The notes below the pieces were generated by a model. The model ran no database searches, was not told where the DNA came from, and saw only the letters and a list, made by a program, of their open reading frames with translations. From Chara braunii (taxonomy: Eukaryota; Streptophyta; Charophyceae; Charales; Characeae): a stretch of 34,065 nucleotides of DNA. The translations under genes were made by a program, and so were the position numbers. The DNA is taken from assembly GCA_003427395.1 (NCBI GenBank), contig BFEA01000059.1, forward strand, positions 3,629 through 37,693, given 5' to 3'. Positions 9,078 through 19,439 of the stretch are shown piece by piece. The stretch's first letter is position 1. Every line of letters begins with the position of its first letter.

Positions 9078-10316
9078 CGTTATGATCTTGGCCAATTTCG
9101 AAGTACAATGCCGTCCAATTGCAAAAAGAAATGAACGAACTTGAGAGGAGAGAGAGGGAAAGAAGAAGACGAAGAAGAAAGAAAGAAGAGGAAGACGATG
9201 TACTCCAACATAGACCAATGATAATTCCCTTTTTCTTGGCCAACCACTCTCCTCCTCCTTATCTCCTCCCCTCTTATTCAAACAAGAAATAATAATAATA
9301 ATGTGGAATGGCTGAACCAGAATCAATGTCTGAATCCCTCTTCTTCTGCAGGTATCACATGAGGTCCACCATAGCCATGGCCACCCTTCTTCCTCCTTCC
9401 TCCAAGGTTGAGGATATGGCGGACTACCAGGGCATTGCCCTGCTGTGCAAGGACAACACAAAGCTATGGCTGCCCCAGCTCAGGCTGGGCCATGCCTGAC
9501 TCTGCCTCGAAGCTTCTTGGTGTAGCTCTACCCCACTGGGGCCTTCCTGCTGCAGCGCCCACCAAGGTGATGAAGATGACAACCACCATAGCCAGGTAAG
9601 TACCTCTGGCGCTCCCCCTTCCTAGTCCTTGTCTTCTTCCTCTCTCTGTCCTTGCTCCTTCCCCAGCAGCGCTGCTCCAGCCAGCACCTCAACCAGTGTG
9701 TTGCCAAACTTGCACACTGACAAGGAGGAGGAGCACTTCGCTCCTCCTGGAGATATAGCGGCCTGCTTGCCTCTTGACGAGTGACTTCCTACGCTGCACG
9801 GCCCCCAAGCAATCGGTACCTCCTCCCATTCGGATGGAAACATCATTGCAGACTCTCATATTGCCCGTACAGGCCCTAGACTCAGACTGGTTGGACTGGT
9901 ACCCGCCTAGACCTAGCCTACAACTACTGGGCCTCTAAAAATGTCAACTTTGTCTTCTTCTGCTCGGCCTCGAGTACCCGGCACATCTACCTCTTCCTGG
10001 TGTGGCCTACCTGTTACTTGAGTATTTTTTTCCGCTGCTCCAAGTGTAGCGGGCCTCTTTCCCCGCTGCAACCCTTAATGCCACGGCCACAGGTAAGTAC
10101 CGGCCCTTTGGGCCTTCCACACGAACAAGTACCCTTGCGGTTCACACACACACTCAAACCGACGAGCACTCAGACAGGCACGCAGACCAGCAAGCACGCA
10201 CACACGCAGACTTAGAAAACTCAGCGACAAGCGGGAAACTCAGCAAGGCATACATTACATTGGCAAAACTCAGAAATCAGCTGTGTGTCTCAGTCCGTGT
10301 TTGGCAGGTCCTAACA
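9078..10316 (-). repeat. 5' LTR of A1
   Basis: About 1239 bp. On the minus strand it starts TGTTAGGACCTGCC and ends GATCATAACG (expected ...ACA), matching the A2 3' LTR (23222-24529) along its length: start block, CGCTATATCT, the TTGGCTATGG-type blocks, a GAA-rich microsatellite, and the end block CAATTTCGAA. A primer-binding site follows directly. Small ORFs inside are translations of repeat sequence, not genes. Confidence 0.85.
9751..9760 (-). promoter_or_regulatory. Candidate TATA box in the A1 LTR
   Basis: CGCTATATCT on the minus strand is conserved at the matching place in the A2 LTR (23801-23810). Conservation plus a TATA-like core makes it a candidate element promoter. Nothing else supports it. 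Confidence 0.3.
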
Positions 10317-10412
10317 TAAATCCAAAGACCTCCAACAACAGCGACAATTCAAGGAGGAGAACTCATCAAGCCAATGAAGGCCATGCAGATATCAATACCC
10401 ATTTCAGCATAA

Positions 10413-11410
10413 TGCAATGACCCGCACAGAATCAGTCTGAGATTTCTCCTGTTTGGTGCTCGACAAACTGATTTGCTGAGATTTCCACAAACAGTGCGAG
10501 TTTGCTATGTGTGTGCATGTGTGTAAGTCCCCGTGTGATGATTGATATGCTGTGTGCTTTTTTCTGTGTTTTCTGTGCCCTCGGAAGGGGCAGAGGTTGA
10601 ATAAGGAAAAAGGAAACCACAGGGATAAGATGAAGTTGTGACAGGATGGACTACCGGTAGAGGCTAGGATGGACAGGGACCAAATAGAAGGCAAGTAGTA
10701 CCCGACAAGCATTTCCCAGTAGCACGGGCAACAAAGGTCCGGTAGGCACAGTACCTTTCGAAAAAGTCACGAGTGGTCAGCCCAAATCTAGATATCCAGT
10801 AGGCTACATTCCGGCCCTCAGATAGACTTACAGGCCGCAATAATGTTCCTCCCAAAAGGCAGGAACTTCAGGTAGGCCTAGTGCCCCGGGACGTAGCGGT
10901 AGACCTGGTACCTCAGCCTAAGCTCAGAGAATGCAGTAGAGGAGTATCATTTGGGCAGAATGAGTGGAGTGGTCTCTACCCTGGCAGTCATGCTGTTGCT
11001 CTGCCCAGAGGGGGAAGTTGGGCGAGTGCCGGAAGAGTGGTGGAGCAAGAGAGCGAAGAAGAAGACCTCCTTCGCTATGGAGGAGGAGAGGTAGCATGGT
11101 GTAGTCGTGGCTATGGGGGTAGAAGGTGAAGCACCCCACGCCAGAGGAAGGAGAAGGGAAGCATGAGGGAGTAGGAGGTGAGGAATAGAGAGAAGGAGAG
11201 GAACCAACATAGAGAGACTCACCTTGGCTATGGTTGACCTTCATCTTCTTGTCCTTGGTTGGCGCTACATCAAGAAGGCCCCAATGACAGTCCTAGTTGG
11301 TCTTGGACATCTTCTGAGAGTGTGGCTATAGTGGAAGAAGAGGGGACTAGCATAGCAGTAGTTGCATTGCCCTTTCAACATCCGTGATGAGCATGGATGT
11401 TTCACCATAG
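10413..11410 (+). repeat. Diverged, 3'-truncated LTR of family A, plus strand
   Basis: Starts TGCAATGACCCG, like the TGTAATGACCTG start of the A2 LTR, and keeps similar blocks: an ACTGATTT...TTTGCTGAG segment, a TGTGTGTGCATG run, and TTGGCTATGGTTGACC...TTGGCGC followed by AAGGCCCCAA near 11225-11285. It stands head to head with the A1 LTR, 96 bp apart (10317-10412). Its own end block and primer-binding site are missing, so the right boundary is approximate. The 96-bp spacer holds nothing recognisable. Confidence 0.6.
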
Positions 11411-11429
11411 CCTTAAGTGCTATGAAAAG

Positions 11430-11540
11430 TGCGAGGATTTGACCCCCCGCAGAGGCCCAAAGCCTCTATGCGCCCACCATTTGTAATGCAGGCCTGGAAA
11501 AGGCCACGGGCCCCTTTTCCTCGAGCCTGGAAGGCCTGGC
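11430..11540 (+). repeat. Repeat shared with the 3' end of element C
   Basis: GAGGATTTGACCCCCCGCAG, then a GGCCCAAAGCCTCTATGCGCCC-type block, recurs at 30524-30611 right after the C pol stop codon, with a 24-bp-scale indel and a few changes. A copy before gag and a copy after pol is what an LTR pair would give. TG...CA ends are not visible, so it could instead be a shared 3' UTR segment. Confidence 0.55.
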
Positions 11541-11613
11541 GGCCCTGGCCAATATCTGAAACATCACGAGGCTGTCTGACCGGCCCCTCATTTTCCAGGC
11601 CGAGCGTTCTCAG

Positions 11614-11707
11614 ACCGCCAGGTCACACAAGGCCTCTCGGCCAATGGCGACACAGCAACCACCGCCAGGTCACACAAGGCCTCTCGGCCAACGGCGACAC
11701 AGCAACC
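11614..11707 (+). repeat. Two 47-bp tandem repeats
   Basis: ACCGCCAGGTCACACAAGG begins units at 11614 and 11661. The units are 47 bp and differ by a single T/C change; a partial, diverged third unit follows from about 11708. The near-identity points to recent duplication. Confidence 0.8.
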
Positions 11708-11719
11708 AGCCAGGGCCAT

Positions 11720-13200
11720 GTCACACAGTTGGGTGGCCCTAACTACTTCGGTCCCAGGCTGTTGTCTGAATCAGGGCCTGGGCGCAGATGCTAGGCGTGG
11801 AAGTCAAGCTACTGGGAACCCACGCACGTGCCCGAGGCTGGGTGATAGCAGCCAACACTTTCACAGAAAAGGAAAGTGTCTGCCTCCAGTCCAAACACGT
11901 TCTGGCTGGAGGCTCATGCGGAAGTGCTGCCATTCTGGACGCTGAGGATCGCTGGGCGCTGGCTGGGAGGAGCACACACAGGTGCTGCTTACGAGGCTGC
12001 TGGGGTGCCAGTGGGAGAGCGGCAGCTATAGCTGCTCGCTCTGGAAGCCGGTGGGCTCCGAAGGTGGTCCTTGGGCATGGTTTAGCCTGTGGCGGGACAG
12101 ACGAGGAGTGGGTTTGAGAAGGAGAAAGGAGGACGTACCTGGTGTGTCGTGGAGGTCTGCATGGGCGACACCTTCATGTGCATCAGTTCTGCTGCTGAAG
12201 TTCTTCTGGTTGCACTGTTGTAGAATAGGCTAGGATAGGTGTCATGCGTTTGTGGTTGGGCGCCAGGCGCCAATAGGTCGACAGCTCAATTGGTGAGAAA
12301 GTTGTGGGTGGGGGCAGCAAATCAGGTACATTGTCTCTGACCTTATCTGCCGTCCTCGTCGCTTCTTACCATGAGGAAGCGAGTTCTTCTTAAGAGTCAT
12401 CTCTTCTGTGAGGTGTCGAGTGCGCTCAACCCTGAGAGTCAACATTCTTCTTGGGGAGCAAGCTGGTGGGAGACGGGTGGTGATTTCTGAAGGGCCCTGG
12501 AAGAAGCACGGGTCACGGCCAAAAGCCAGCCCATAGGGCTGGCTGGCCTTGGATGAGCACACATGCTTCGCTGCGTTGTCCTTTCGATGCCTTTGCTCCA
12601 AAGTAGAGGGTGTTTTGGGCTGGCCAGCCCTATGGGAGATCGACGTGCACCGGACCGTCGTTAAACATACTCCAGCGGGACATCCTACTCGCCCTGTACA
12701 CGAGGATAAATATACTACAGTCAGGGCTGGCTAGTTCACTACTTACCTGGGGCACAGGGGCAGGCTGTTGTGCACACCTTTAGACACTGCTTCATCAGAT
12801 TGCTGGAAGAACATCATTGGTGACAAAGACGATCAGGGAGAATCCAGAAGGATAACTCGTTTAGTGCAGACTTCAACATTCCATACAGCATATTCTCATG
12901 CAAGTGATTTTATTTTTATTTTGATTAGTTTAGATGCTAACGACAGCTGACACATGACAGACAGCTGTAGTTAGAACAGATTTAATTTATTTTTTTCTGT
13001 TTCTGCTTCGCATCTGTTTCAGAACAAATTAAGGATAGGATCATTTGTTTGAGTCCGTACATACCTGGTTACACCGCCGGGCTGCTTTCTGAGATTTTGT
13101 ACTGACCGTATTATTTTATTTATTTCTAAAGTGGTCGGGCACTACGCTGTGGTAGGTCCCAGCGATGACTCTAGTGCAGACAGATGTCTGACTGTAGCAG
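11720..13200. other. Unassigned sequence upstream of the C gag remnant
   Basis: No convincing gene. A palindromic AGCCAGCCC...GGGCTGGCTGG lies at 12522-12546, and its inverted partner GGGCTGGCCAGCCCTATGGG at 12616-12635. A minus-strand frame at 12242-12601 (119 codons) has no motif I recognise. From 12900 to 13100 the sequence turns AT-rich. If 11430 starts an LTR of element C, this stretch would be its remainder and leader; I could not find a primer-binding site to prove it. Confidence 0.35.
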
Positions 13201-14870
13201 ATGAGTGGAGATTGTAGCGGTGATGAGAGAGTAGATGACCGGAGGCGTATAACCCATTGGGCAGCACTAAGTCAGCCACTTACCTACCTTGTGTTACAGC
13301 CGGGGGAGGAAAGGAGGTTGAGGGCACTAGCGGAGGAGAGGCTGTGCAAATGTAGGACTCGGCAGGCAACAGCAGCAGCGGATAGGGCCTTAGCTGTAGC
13401 AGCAGCTGCACACAGTAGAGCCGTCACAGCAGCCATGGCCATGCAGGGCCAGCAGACGTCGGCAGCATCCTCATCAGGCGTACCAGTTGCTAGTCAGGGT
13501 CCCTCTCCAAGTCAGATGTCTGGCGTTCCAACCCGCCACTCCCGTTGTCAAAGGAAGATCCTGGAAATACAACAGGCAACAGATCTTCATGCGAAGTTAC
13601 AGGCCAAACTCAGAGATGTTGAGGAGAGAGAGTTGGAAGCGCGACTTAGGAAAGCCAAGAGAGTAGGGAAGGAGACAAGAGTAGGTTAGAGGGTTTGGAT
13701 GTAGATGGACTTACTGATGGGGAAAAGGCTCTGAGAGGTCATGCATGCTGGGCGTGTACCAGTCCATATCCGTCTTGGAGGACAAGATAGACTCCATCCT
13801 TACCGGCCAGGATCTGATATTGGCAGCGTTGCAGCAGCAGGGAAGTTCAATTCCTTCTAGTACGACGCAACCAGCCAGGCCCTTTAGGCAACCTGCTACA
13901 TCACAACTGGGTTCAGGTCCAGCGTTGGTGCTGCCTCCGCTACCAGGTTTCTCACCCCTGTTTGGTATGAGTTCCTCAGGCGGGACGCTAGCTAGTAGTG
14001 GTGTACAGGCTCAGGTACATACTTCTGCATCATCCCATGTGGCTGCATCTACAGGGCAGCCTCAACCACCCTACCGCAGGTTGGTGGCGGGAAGTCCCAA
14101 TGGGTTGCTAAGACAGTGTTAGCACAGCCGGAGCCTTTCTTCGGTGACAAGAGAGAGGAAAACCTCAGCATTTGGCTGACCGTGCCCACATATGCGAGGA
14201 ACAAAGACACACGTCCAAAAAAAGGAAGTCATAGTGGATGCTTCCTATCTCAAGGGAGCTGCAGCCACACGGTTGGATGGAGTAGCGCACACAGCGGGGT
14301 ATGGCCGGGACTTCGATTCCTTGGGAAAGGCCACAGATCTGAGTTCATTTCTGGTGTTGATTGAGGAGAGGTGGCATGATCGCCAGATGGCACAACGGGC
14401 CACCGACGCGTTGAGGAGCCTAGGTTCGATAAAATATAGGTCAGTACAAGACATCACCATTGTCGCAGAGAAGCTAGTGGTTGTCCCCGGAGTCCGCGTA
14501 CAGATGCTGTCCAGTGAGGCCACCACAGCCCATCATGACTTTTCCTCTTTCAGCAGGAGAGCCTTGGATTTAGAGGCTATGCTAGGGAATGCTAGTCAGG
14601 GACCAGCAGATGGAAGGAGAAAGAAGGTACCACAGGATTGGAAGAACTTCTCTATGTTGATGTTGATGGTCATCAGGAGGAGTTGGTAGACATGTCCAAT
14701 TTGTGGAGGATACAGAGGCAGGGAGCGGCCAAGAGGCTTCATGGGGAGGAGTTGCGCCCGCTGCAACAAGCAAAGGCAAGGAAGCTGGCAGGTGTAGGTG
14801 CGGCCAGCAGGAGCGTCCGGTAAAGGACCCCAATGCACTTCTTGGGTCAAAGCGGGTCTTGAGAAGGATG
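13201..14870 (+). pseudogene. gag: Gag-like remnant of element C
   Basis: Three successive frames. 13201-13689 (162 codons) is Arg/Ala/Glu-rich and probably coiled coil (EERRLRALAEERLCKCR; LQAKLRDVEERELEARL). 13745-14122 continues with a short helix (LEDKIDSILTGQDLILAALQQQ) and a Ser/Pro/Gln-rich linker. 14116 onward reads QPEPFFGDKREENLSIWL, then, in another frame after a run of seven A at 14217-14223, a capsid-like block: ASYLKGAAATRLDG...GRDFDSLGKATDLSSFLVLIEERW...AQRATDALRSL. This resembles Ty3/Gypsy gag capsids, in which a target-peptide-plus-W domain precedes RT. No intact zinc knuckle or protease follows; CPICGG after 14690 may be a relic. I infer the link to C pol at 24640 from order and strand. 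Confidence 0.65.
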
Positions 14871-15702
14871 TGTGGAGAGACCACTATATCCAGGGTGCGT
14901 GCATTAATTCTACGCTGCAGAGGCTTGGCACTGGCTAAATCCGCTATATATTTTAAACGATTTTGGCGTAAAGCTAAAACTATTCTAAATACATTGATGG
15001 TGATTATTACATAAATGAAAACACAGAATTTGAGAAATCTGAATTTGATCTAAATAACCTTTGACAGCCGCATAAATAACAACTCCAATCTTGAAGAATT
15101 AGCCATTTTTAGGCTCTTTTTTTTTTTGTTTTTTATCTCCGCGGCCCCTTCTACTCTGGGGGGCATCAGTCAGGTCGACTGGTTATGAAATGACTTTTTT
15201 AGGGACTCAATCGAGTGGTATTTTCATGGGAATTTTATTTATTGCTGTAGTTTTTTTAATGGAAAATAAGTTTAAATAACTGCAGTACCTTTTCAGATGT
15301 GGGCACCTGATGTATACAAGGGTTCTCCTAGACCCAGAAAGCTGCCTTTGCTTTTGGTGTTCCTTCCGGCCAATATGGTCACATAGTTGCAAGGTGCAAG
15401 AACATACCGCCTACGGTTGGGATCGCCGTATCTTCCTCCCAGACGAGCACTTCTGCAAATAGCTCCCAGGGAAACACAACGGGCCAGTAGAACTTGTAGC
15501 TGCTGCTACTCGGGCTGGGGTGGTAGACCATCCCTCACCATTCCAGGAGATGGCCGAGGCTATTGATTCTTTAGTCACCCCACAGACATATCCGGATTCT
15601 GGACCAAATGATGCTCTGTACACTGGATGTCTGTAGCCTTAAAGGAACTTCAAAGAGAGTGGTCTCAGAAAGACCCTAGAGAGTCCTGGGTGGCAACTTC
15701 TA
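14871..15702. other. Unassigned, AT-rich sequence between C gag and the inverted repeat
   Basis: AT-rich with T runs near 15118-15130. A plus-strand stretch near 15450-15620 translates as GPVELVAAATRAGVVDHPSP and following residues, which looks protein-like, but stops interrupt it and I recognise no family. It may be further gag-pol debris. Confidence 0.3.
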
Positions 15703-15831
15703 CACTAATGGTTAATAGGTGGTGTCATTTTTGGCGAATTCTTCACTGAAACAGTGAAACTGCCATATTTCCCTGAATTTTTATTTTTTTTCTTTTGTGT
15801 GTGATATGTATGTGCTTTAGGTATATCTGTA
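15703..15831 (+). repeat. Left arm of an interrupted inverted repeat
   Basis: The reverse complement of this segment is found in two pieces: 16191-16227 (pairs with 15793-15831) and 24530-24624 (pairs with 15703-15790). The long identity (for example AATAGGTGGTGTCATTTTTG against its complement) shows the right arm was one block of about 130 bp before element A2 entered it. The loop (15832-16190, about 360 bp, AT-rich) has no gene. Confidence 0.75.
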
Positions 15832-16190
15832 TTAATTTTCGACGTATTTTGGATGTGTGTGAAGGCACCACACTTGCGGCTACCTATACTGACTTCTACT
15901 ACGAGGTGTTCTCCATTAGGAAGAGATGGTTAATGGAAGGCCCAAAATGACGACAAACAATGTTGTTGAAATTTCTCAAAAATTTAATGCACAAACAATG
16001 CAGACTCATAATGCAAACATAAAAAGAACAAACAGGCAAAAAAAAATGGAAAAAAAAAGTAAAAAACTCAAAAGCACTACAAAAACCTATTGGGAGCAGC
16101 TTTCGGAGATCGCCAAAATTTTCTGTGAATTCGGTGTTTTTGCCAACTTTTCATTACTGCTCCAAATACATCAAAAGATTCAAAACTGAA

Positions 16191-16227
16191 TAAAGATATA
16201 CCCTAAAGCACATACATATCACACAAA
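16191..16227 (-). repeat. Right arm of the inverted repeat, inner piece
   Basis: AGATATACCCTAAAGCACA and following bases are the complement of 15793-15831. It ends exactly where element A2 begins at 16228. Confidence 0.75.
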
Positions 16228-16397
16228 TGTTATGGTCCTGGCCAATTTCGAAATACACAGTCATCAAAAAGTACAATGCCGTCCAATTGCAAAAGAAATG
16301 AATGAACTTGAGAGGAGAGAGAGGGTAAGAAGAAGAAGAAGAAGAAAGAAAGAAGAAGAAGATGATGTTTATTTCGAAATTGGCCAGGATCATAACA
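16228..16397. repeat. Inverted LTR terminus fused to a direct LTR terminus
   Basis: 16228 to about 16368 is the reverse complement of the last ~140 bp of the LTR (compare 24385-24529), including the GAA/GAAGAA microsatellite. Then TTTCGAAATTGGCCAGGATC, ending ATAACA at 16397, is the same terminus in direct orientation, only about 26-28 bp, followed by the primer-binding site. The two termini form a hairpin with a spacer of about 114 bp. Confidence 0.8.
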
Positions 16398-16398
16398 T

Positions 16399-16413
16399 TG
16401 GTATCAGAGCGGA
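16399..16413 (+). promoter_or_regulatory. Primer-binding site of A2
   Basis: TGGTATCAGAGCGGA, the canonical plant initiator-Met tRNA site, one base after the LTR end CATAACA. It primes minus-strand synthesis in this group. Confidence 0.88.
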
Positions 16414-16446
16414 TTCTACTTGCTGGTGAGAGTTGACTTTGCTGCC

Positions 16447-16494
16447 CCAACCCTAACCTAAGTGGTTGAGGGCAACACTTAGGGTTAGGGTTGG
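16447..16494 (+). promoter_or_regulatory. Telomere-like stem-loop in the A2 leader
   Basis: CCAACCCTAACCTAAGTG (16447-16464) pairs with CACTTAGGGTTAGGGTTGG (16476-16494), with one extra base in the second arm and an 11-nt loop. The hairpin is conserved in A1 at 8980-9033 although the loop differs. Its conservation as a structure suggests function in the element RNA, which is inference. Confidence 0.65.
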
Positions 16495-16944
16495 ATGTAA
16501 GGGAAGTGGGGCAGCGTGGCGAAGGGAAGCTGGCCCCACCTGGTTAGGTCGTGTGGGGTCGACACTGGACCTAACCAGGTTGCTTGAGATTGAGATTGGG
16601 GTGGCAAGACATTTCGTGGAGACTTCATCCGCAACTTGAGAGAGGCGACAGTGAGAGGCACTCGCACCTGAAATCTGATTCAAATCATTCAAGGGAGACA
16701 CTTGGCGACTAAAGGGTTTCCCTCAAGTAGGCGAACTTGAGGGACAGCAGCCCTTCAGCATCTACAGACTGCAAGTTGCTACTTCGTTCTTCAGCATCGG
16801 TGGGAGACCCGACGTTGCACTTGGGTGTTGGAGTCAGACCCTCCTAGGAGATAGGACACTAGTGTAGGGGTAGTGTTACAGGGGTCAGGAGGATCATATG
16901 AGAGGGGGTTGAGAACTATTCATCTTGAAGCTCAGGCCACTGAG
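16495..16944 (+). other. A2 5' leader, exon part
   Basis: Untranslated leader similar to A1 8535-8980 in reverse. No reading frame of note. It ends in CACTGAG before the putative splice donor. Confidence 0.55.
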
Positions 16945-17669
16945 GTAAGTGTCGTGCACCTACGAGATGCTCATGTATGTGTGCATGGTATTGATTGTCC
17001 TGCTGGGGTTATTCTGGGTTTCTTTCCTACTCCGCTGTGGTCTTGATTGTGTGATTGAATGTCTAAACTACTTACTCACCTGATTGATGGAGAAATGAAG
17101 TATCTTGATTTGAATGCGGCTCTGTCTTTTCATCTCTGAATGTCTGCTGGAAGTCGAAATTTGTTTTTCAGTACGGTAGAGGCAAAAATTGAGTCCATGC
17201 GGGACTCCTCTTGGTTGGGACTCGGTCACGACCTACGTGGGACCCTTAGGGACCCACTAGGATCGGGCCCAAGCCAGAAAGGCCCCTTGGACCCAAATCT
17301 GTTAGACATTGGTTCATTCTCTTTCTGACTGGGATCCAAAGTTTATTCTTTTGGTTAGGACACCCGCTGCCGAGGGGATCTTGGCTGAGACGTTTCACAT
17401 GCTTTGATTGCACCGCCGTGGCTCGACTCGCACCTTGTACACCACTCAATTCTCCATTGTTGCATATAGTCACTCGTTGTCTGATTTGCTGTACGATCAC
17501 GAAACTGGTCAGACTGGACTCGAGGGGATCTCGTATGCAGTCTGATCAGACTGAGCCGCTGGATCAGACCTCTCATGTGAATTTGTTTTTTTATTGCTTG
17601 CTGCTCTCTAGTCTAAATGTAATGTCGTTCCGGCTAGGAGTTCTACCTTCTCTTCTTTGAGCTTTTCAG
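16945..17669 (+). other. Putative leader intron of A2 (725 bp)
   Basis: Donor CTGAG|GTAAGTGTCGTGCACC and acceptor TTTGAGCTTTTCAG|TTTG match A1 at both ends, including flanking bases. The ATG that matches the A1 gag start is at 17699, 29 nt after the acceptor. Small open frames inside do not resemble gag. Confidence 0.5.
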
Positions 17670-17698
17670 TTTGTTTCTTTTCCTGAGTTGATACTTGG

Positions 17699-19370
17699 AT
17701 GCCCGTAGAGACTCGTAAACAGAAGGAAGAGAGAGAGAGAGAAGAGAAAGTGAGAGCACCCACCTTGAGGGACTCGCAGAAATGGCCAATGCAAAGGTTT
17801 CGGTGACCTTAAAGGCCCAACTGGATCCAGTCGTAGAAGAGGATAAACCATTGTTCCAAACTCTCTACAACAAGGCATTGGCAAGGGAAGAGAAGGCCGA
17901 GGAGGAAAAGCGGAAAACCGTTGTTGCATACCATGAGGCTGTCTTCAAAACAGTCCCCTCCTTGCCTGACACTGAGATCAAGAAGGAGCTAGTCACATAT
18001 GTACGTGCTCTCATAGACTTTAACCTACTCAATGGCGTCCCTGTTCAGATCACAAAACTTCCTGTTGAGATAAGTGAACTGCAGGCAGAAATAGCAGAAA
18101 TGGCCAAAGAGCACAGTGATCAGATGTGGTTGATGACAAATCTACATAAGGACCAGATTCCTAATCCTCTTCCTCTACCTTTTGCCTCCAATGCTGCTAA
18201 CCAACCTGTCCTCACTCCTCTCCATACCTCTACTCCTGCTCTAAGTGTGGTTCAATCGGGACCTGCAGTAGGTGCAAACCCCACTGCCACTACAACAAGT
18301 GACGGTGCGCGGAATTCTGCAACTGCTGCAGCCTCGAGTTCAGATACAGCAATTGTCGTTACTAGCTATAACAATCCCTATGTGGACAAAAAGACGGTTC
18401 CGATACCGTCAAAGTATGACGACAAGGAAAACGTGCAGTCCTAGATCAGCTCCATGAGAGCCTACTTCGAGGTGCTGGGAACTCAACCATTGAGCAAGTC
18501 CTTGATCATGGGGACCAGCGTCGAACCCGCCGTACGAGGCTTCTTAGAAGTCCAAGCTATGCAGGCCGAGTACACCAAGATCAATCTGACGCAGTGGCTC
18601 AAAGCCACACGAATAACCACACTTGAGGAGATCTTGATCAAACAATTTAAGGATCCACATGCTGCTGCAAGAACCAGGAAGAGACTTCATGATCTCAAGC
18701 GCAGCAAATGAACGGGCACCATGCATAATCTGTAGTTGTTTGTCAACAAAATTTTTGCGATACCCGGACTAGAAATGACTGCACAATCATGCTTGGATGT
18801 TGTGAAAGGTACGGTTCACACTAATTACACACATCGCTTAGGCCAAGAGCTCATTGGTTACACTCACTGGCTTTCCCTCACGCAGGATGTGGTCAGCCTT
18901 GAGGCACAAGACCCCATTACCACAACAGGCAACAAAAAGCCTATTGGCGGCAGATGGTTCAGAGGCAGCAACCGTTTTGCTGTGCATGACTGTTGGAGGC
19001 CGATGAGGAGGCCTATGCAAACGACCCCACTCTTGGTGACGACCAAGAACAGGACTCTGACACAACATGTTCCTCTTCAGCTCATGACTCTAACAAAATA
19101 AAGAAGAAGAAAAATTAAATGTCTTTAGAAAGTCTGCCGATGTGAAGGGACCAAACCAGAATTCAGGGAAGAACTTTGTCCAACTTCCCAAGGGAGTCAA
19201 AATCCCATCGAAACCGGAGGATGCAACCACCAAACCTTGGGTAGACCTCCGGATCACTGCAAATGATTGGAGGATTAGGCTCAAGAAAGGGTTATTCCTG
19301 CATTGCCTGAAACCAAACCACAAAGTACAAGATTGTTATAGGCTGCAGGGAAACCAAAACCGGGCGTAGA
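17699..19370 (+). pseudogene. gag: A2 gag polyprotein remnant
   Basis: The ATG at 17699 aligns with the A1 gag start, but a frameshift in the GA-rich stretch (about 17725-17745) puts the rest in the frame of the ATG at 17782. That frame reads KPLFQTLYNKALAREEKAEEE and ELVTYVRALIDFN, a Pro/Ser/Thr-rich linker, TAG at 18442, then the capsid-like block (RAYFEVLGTQPLSKSLIMGT, WLKATRITTLEEILIKQF), TGA at 18709, TAG at 18733, and on to 19101. A further frame, 19142-19370, carries the zinc knuckle as FLHCLKPNHKVQDC: the first cysteine is replaced by Phe (codon 19295-19297). Gag would form the particle; this copy cannot. Confidence 0.8.
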
Positions 19371-19439
19371 GTTGACATCAACATCCTCTACGACAAGGAA
19401 AACTGAACTTGACGCAGATCAGCAGTCCTCTCTTTAAGC

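Larger units (their letters stand above)
525..10316 (-). mobile_element. Ty3/Gypsy retrotransposon copy A1 (3'-truncated, split by a LINE)
   Basis: Read on the minus strand the order is 5' LTR (10316-9078), tRNA-type primer-binding site, leader stem-loop, putative leader intron, gag with a CCHC knuckle, retropepsin, RT, RNase H. That order is diagnostic of an LTR retrotransposon, and the RT/RNase H type is Ty3/Gypsy. Its parts match copy A2 (16228-24529) throughout, so they are one family. The element stops within RNase H near 525, so integrase, chromodomain and 3' LTR are missing. A LINE of about 4.08 kb (2254-6334) lies inside the protease reading frame. The boundary at 525 is approximate. 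Confidence 0.88.

Noticed and set aside
9039-9461. Minus-strand frames in the LTR and the matching ones at 16154-16450 and 24289-24525
   Set aside because: They lie in LTR ends and translate the GAA microsatellite.
10881-11129. Plus-strand open frame in the 10413-11410 LTR copy
   Set aside because: It lies within LTR sequence and has no counterpart frame in the other two LTRs.
12242-12601. 119-codon minus-strand frame as a gene
   Set aside because: No recognisable motif or neighbour; could be chance or retroelement debris.
13201-14122. A host coiled-coil protein gene
   Set aside because: The following block is retroelement capsid-like, and strand and order fit gag of a nearby pol; no intron signals or host domain seen.
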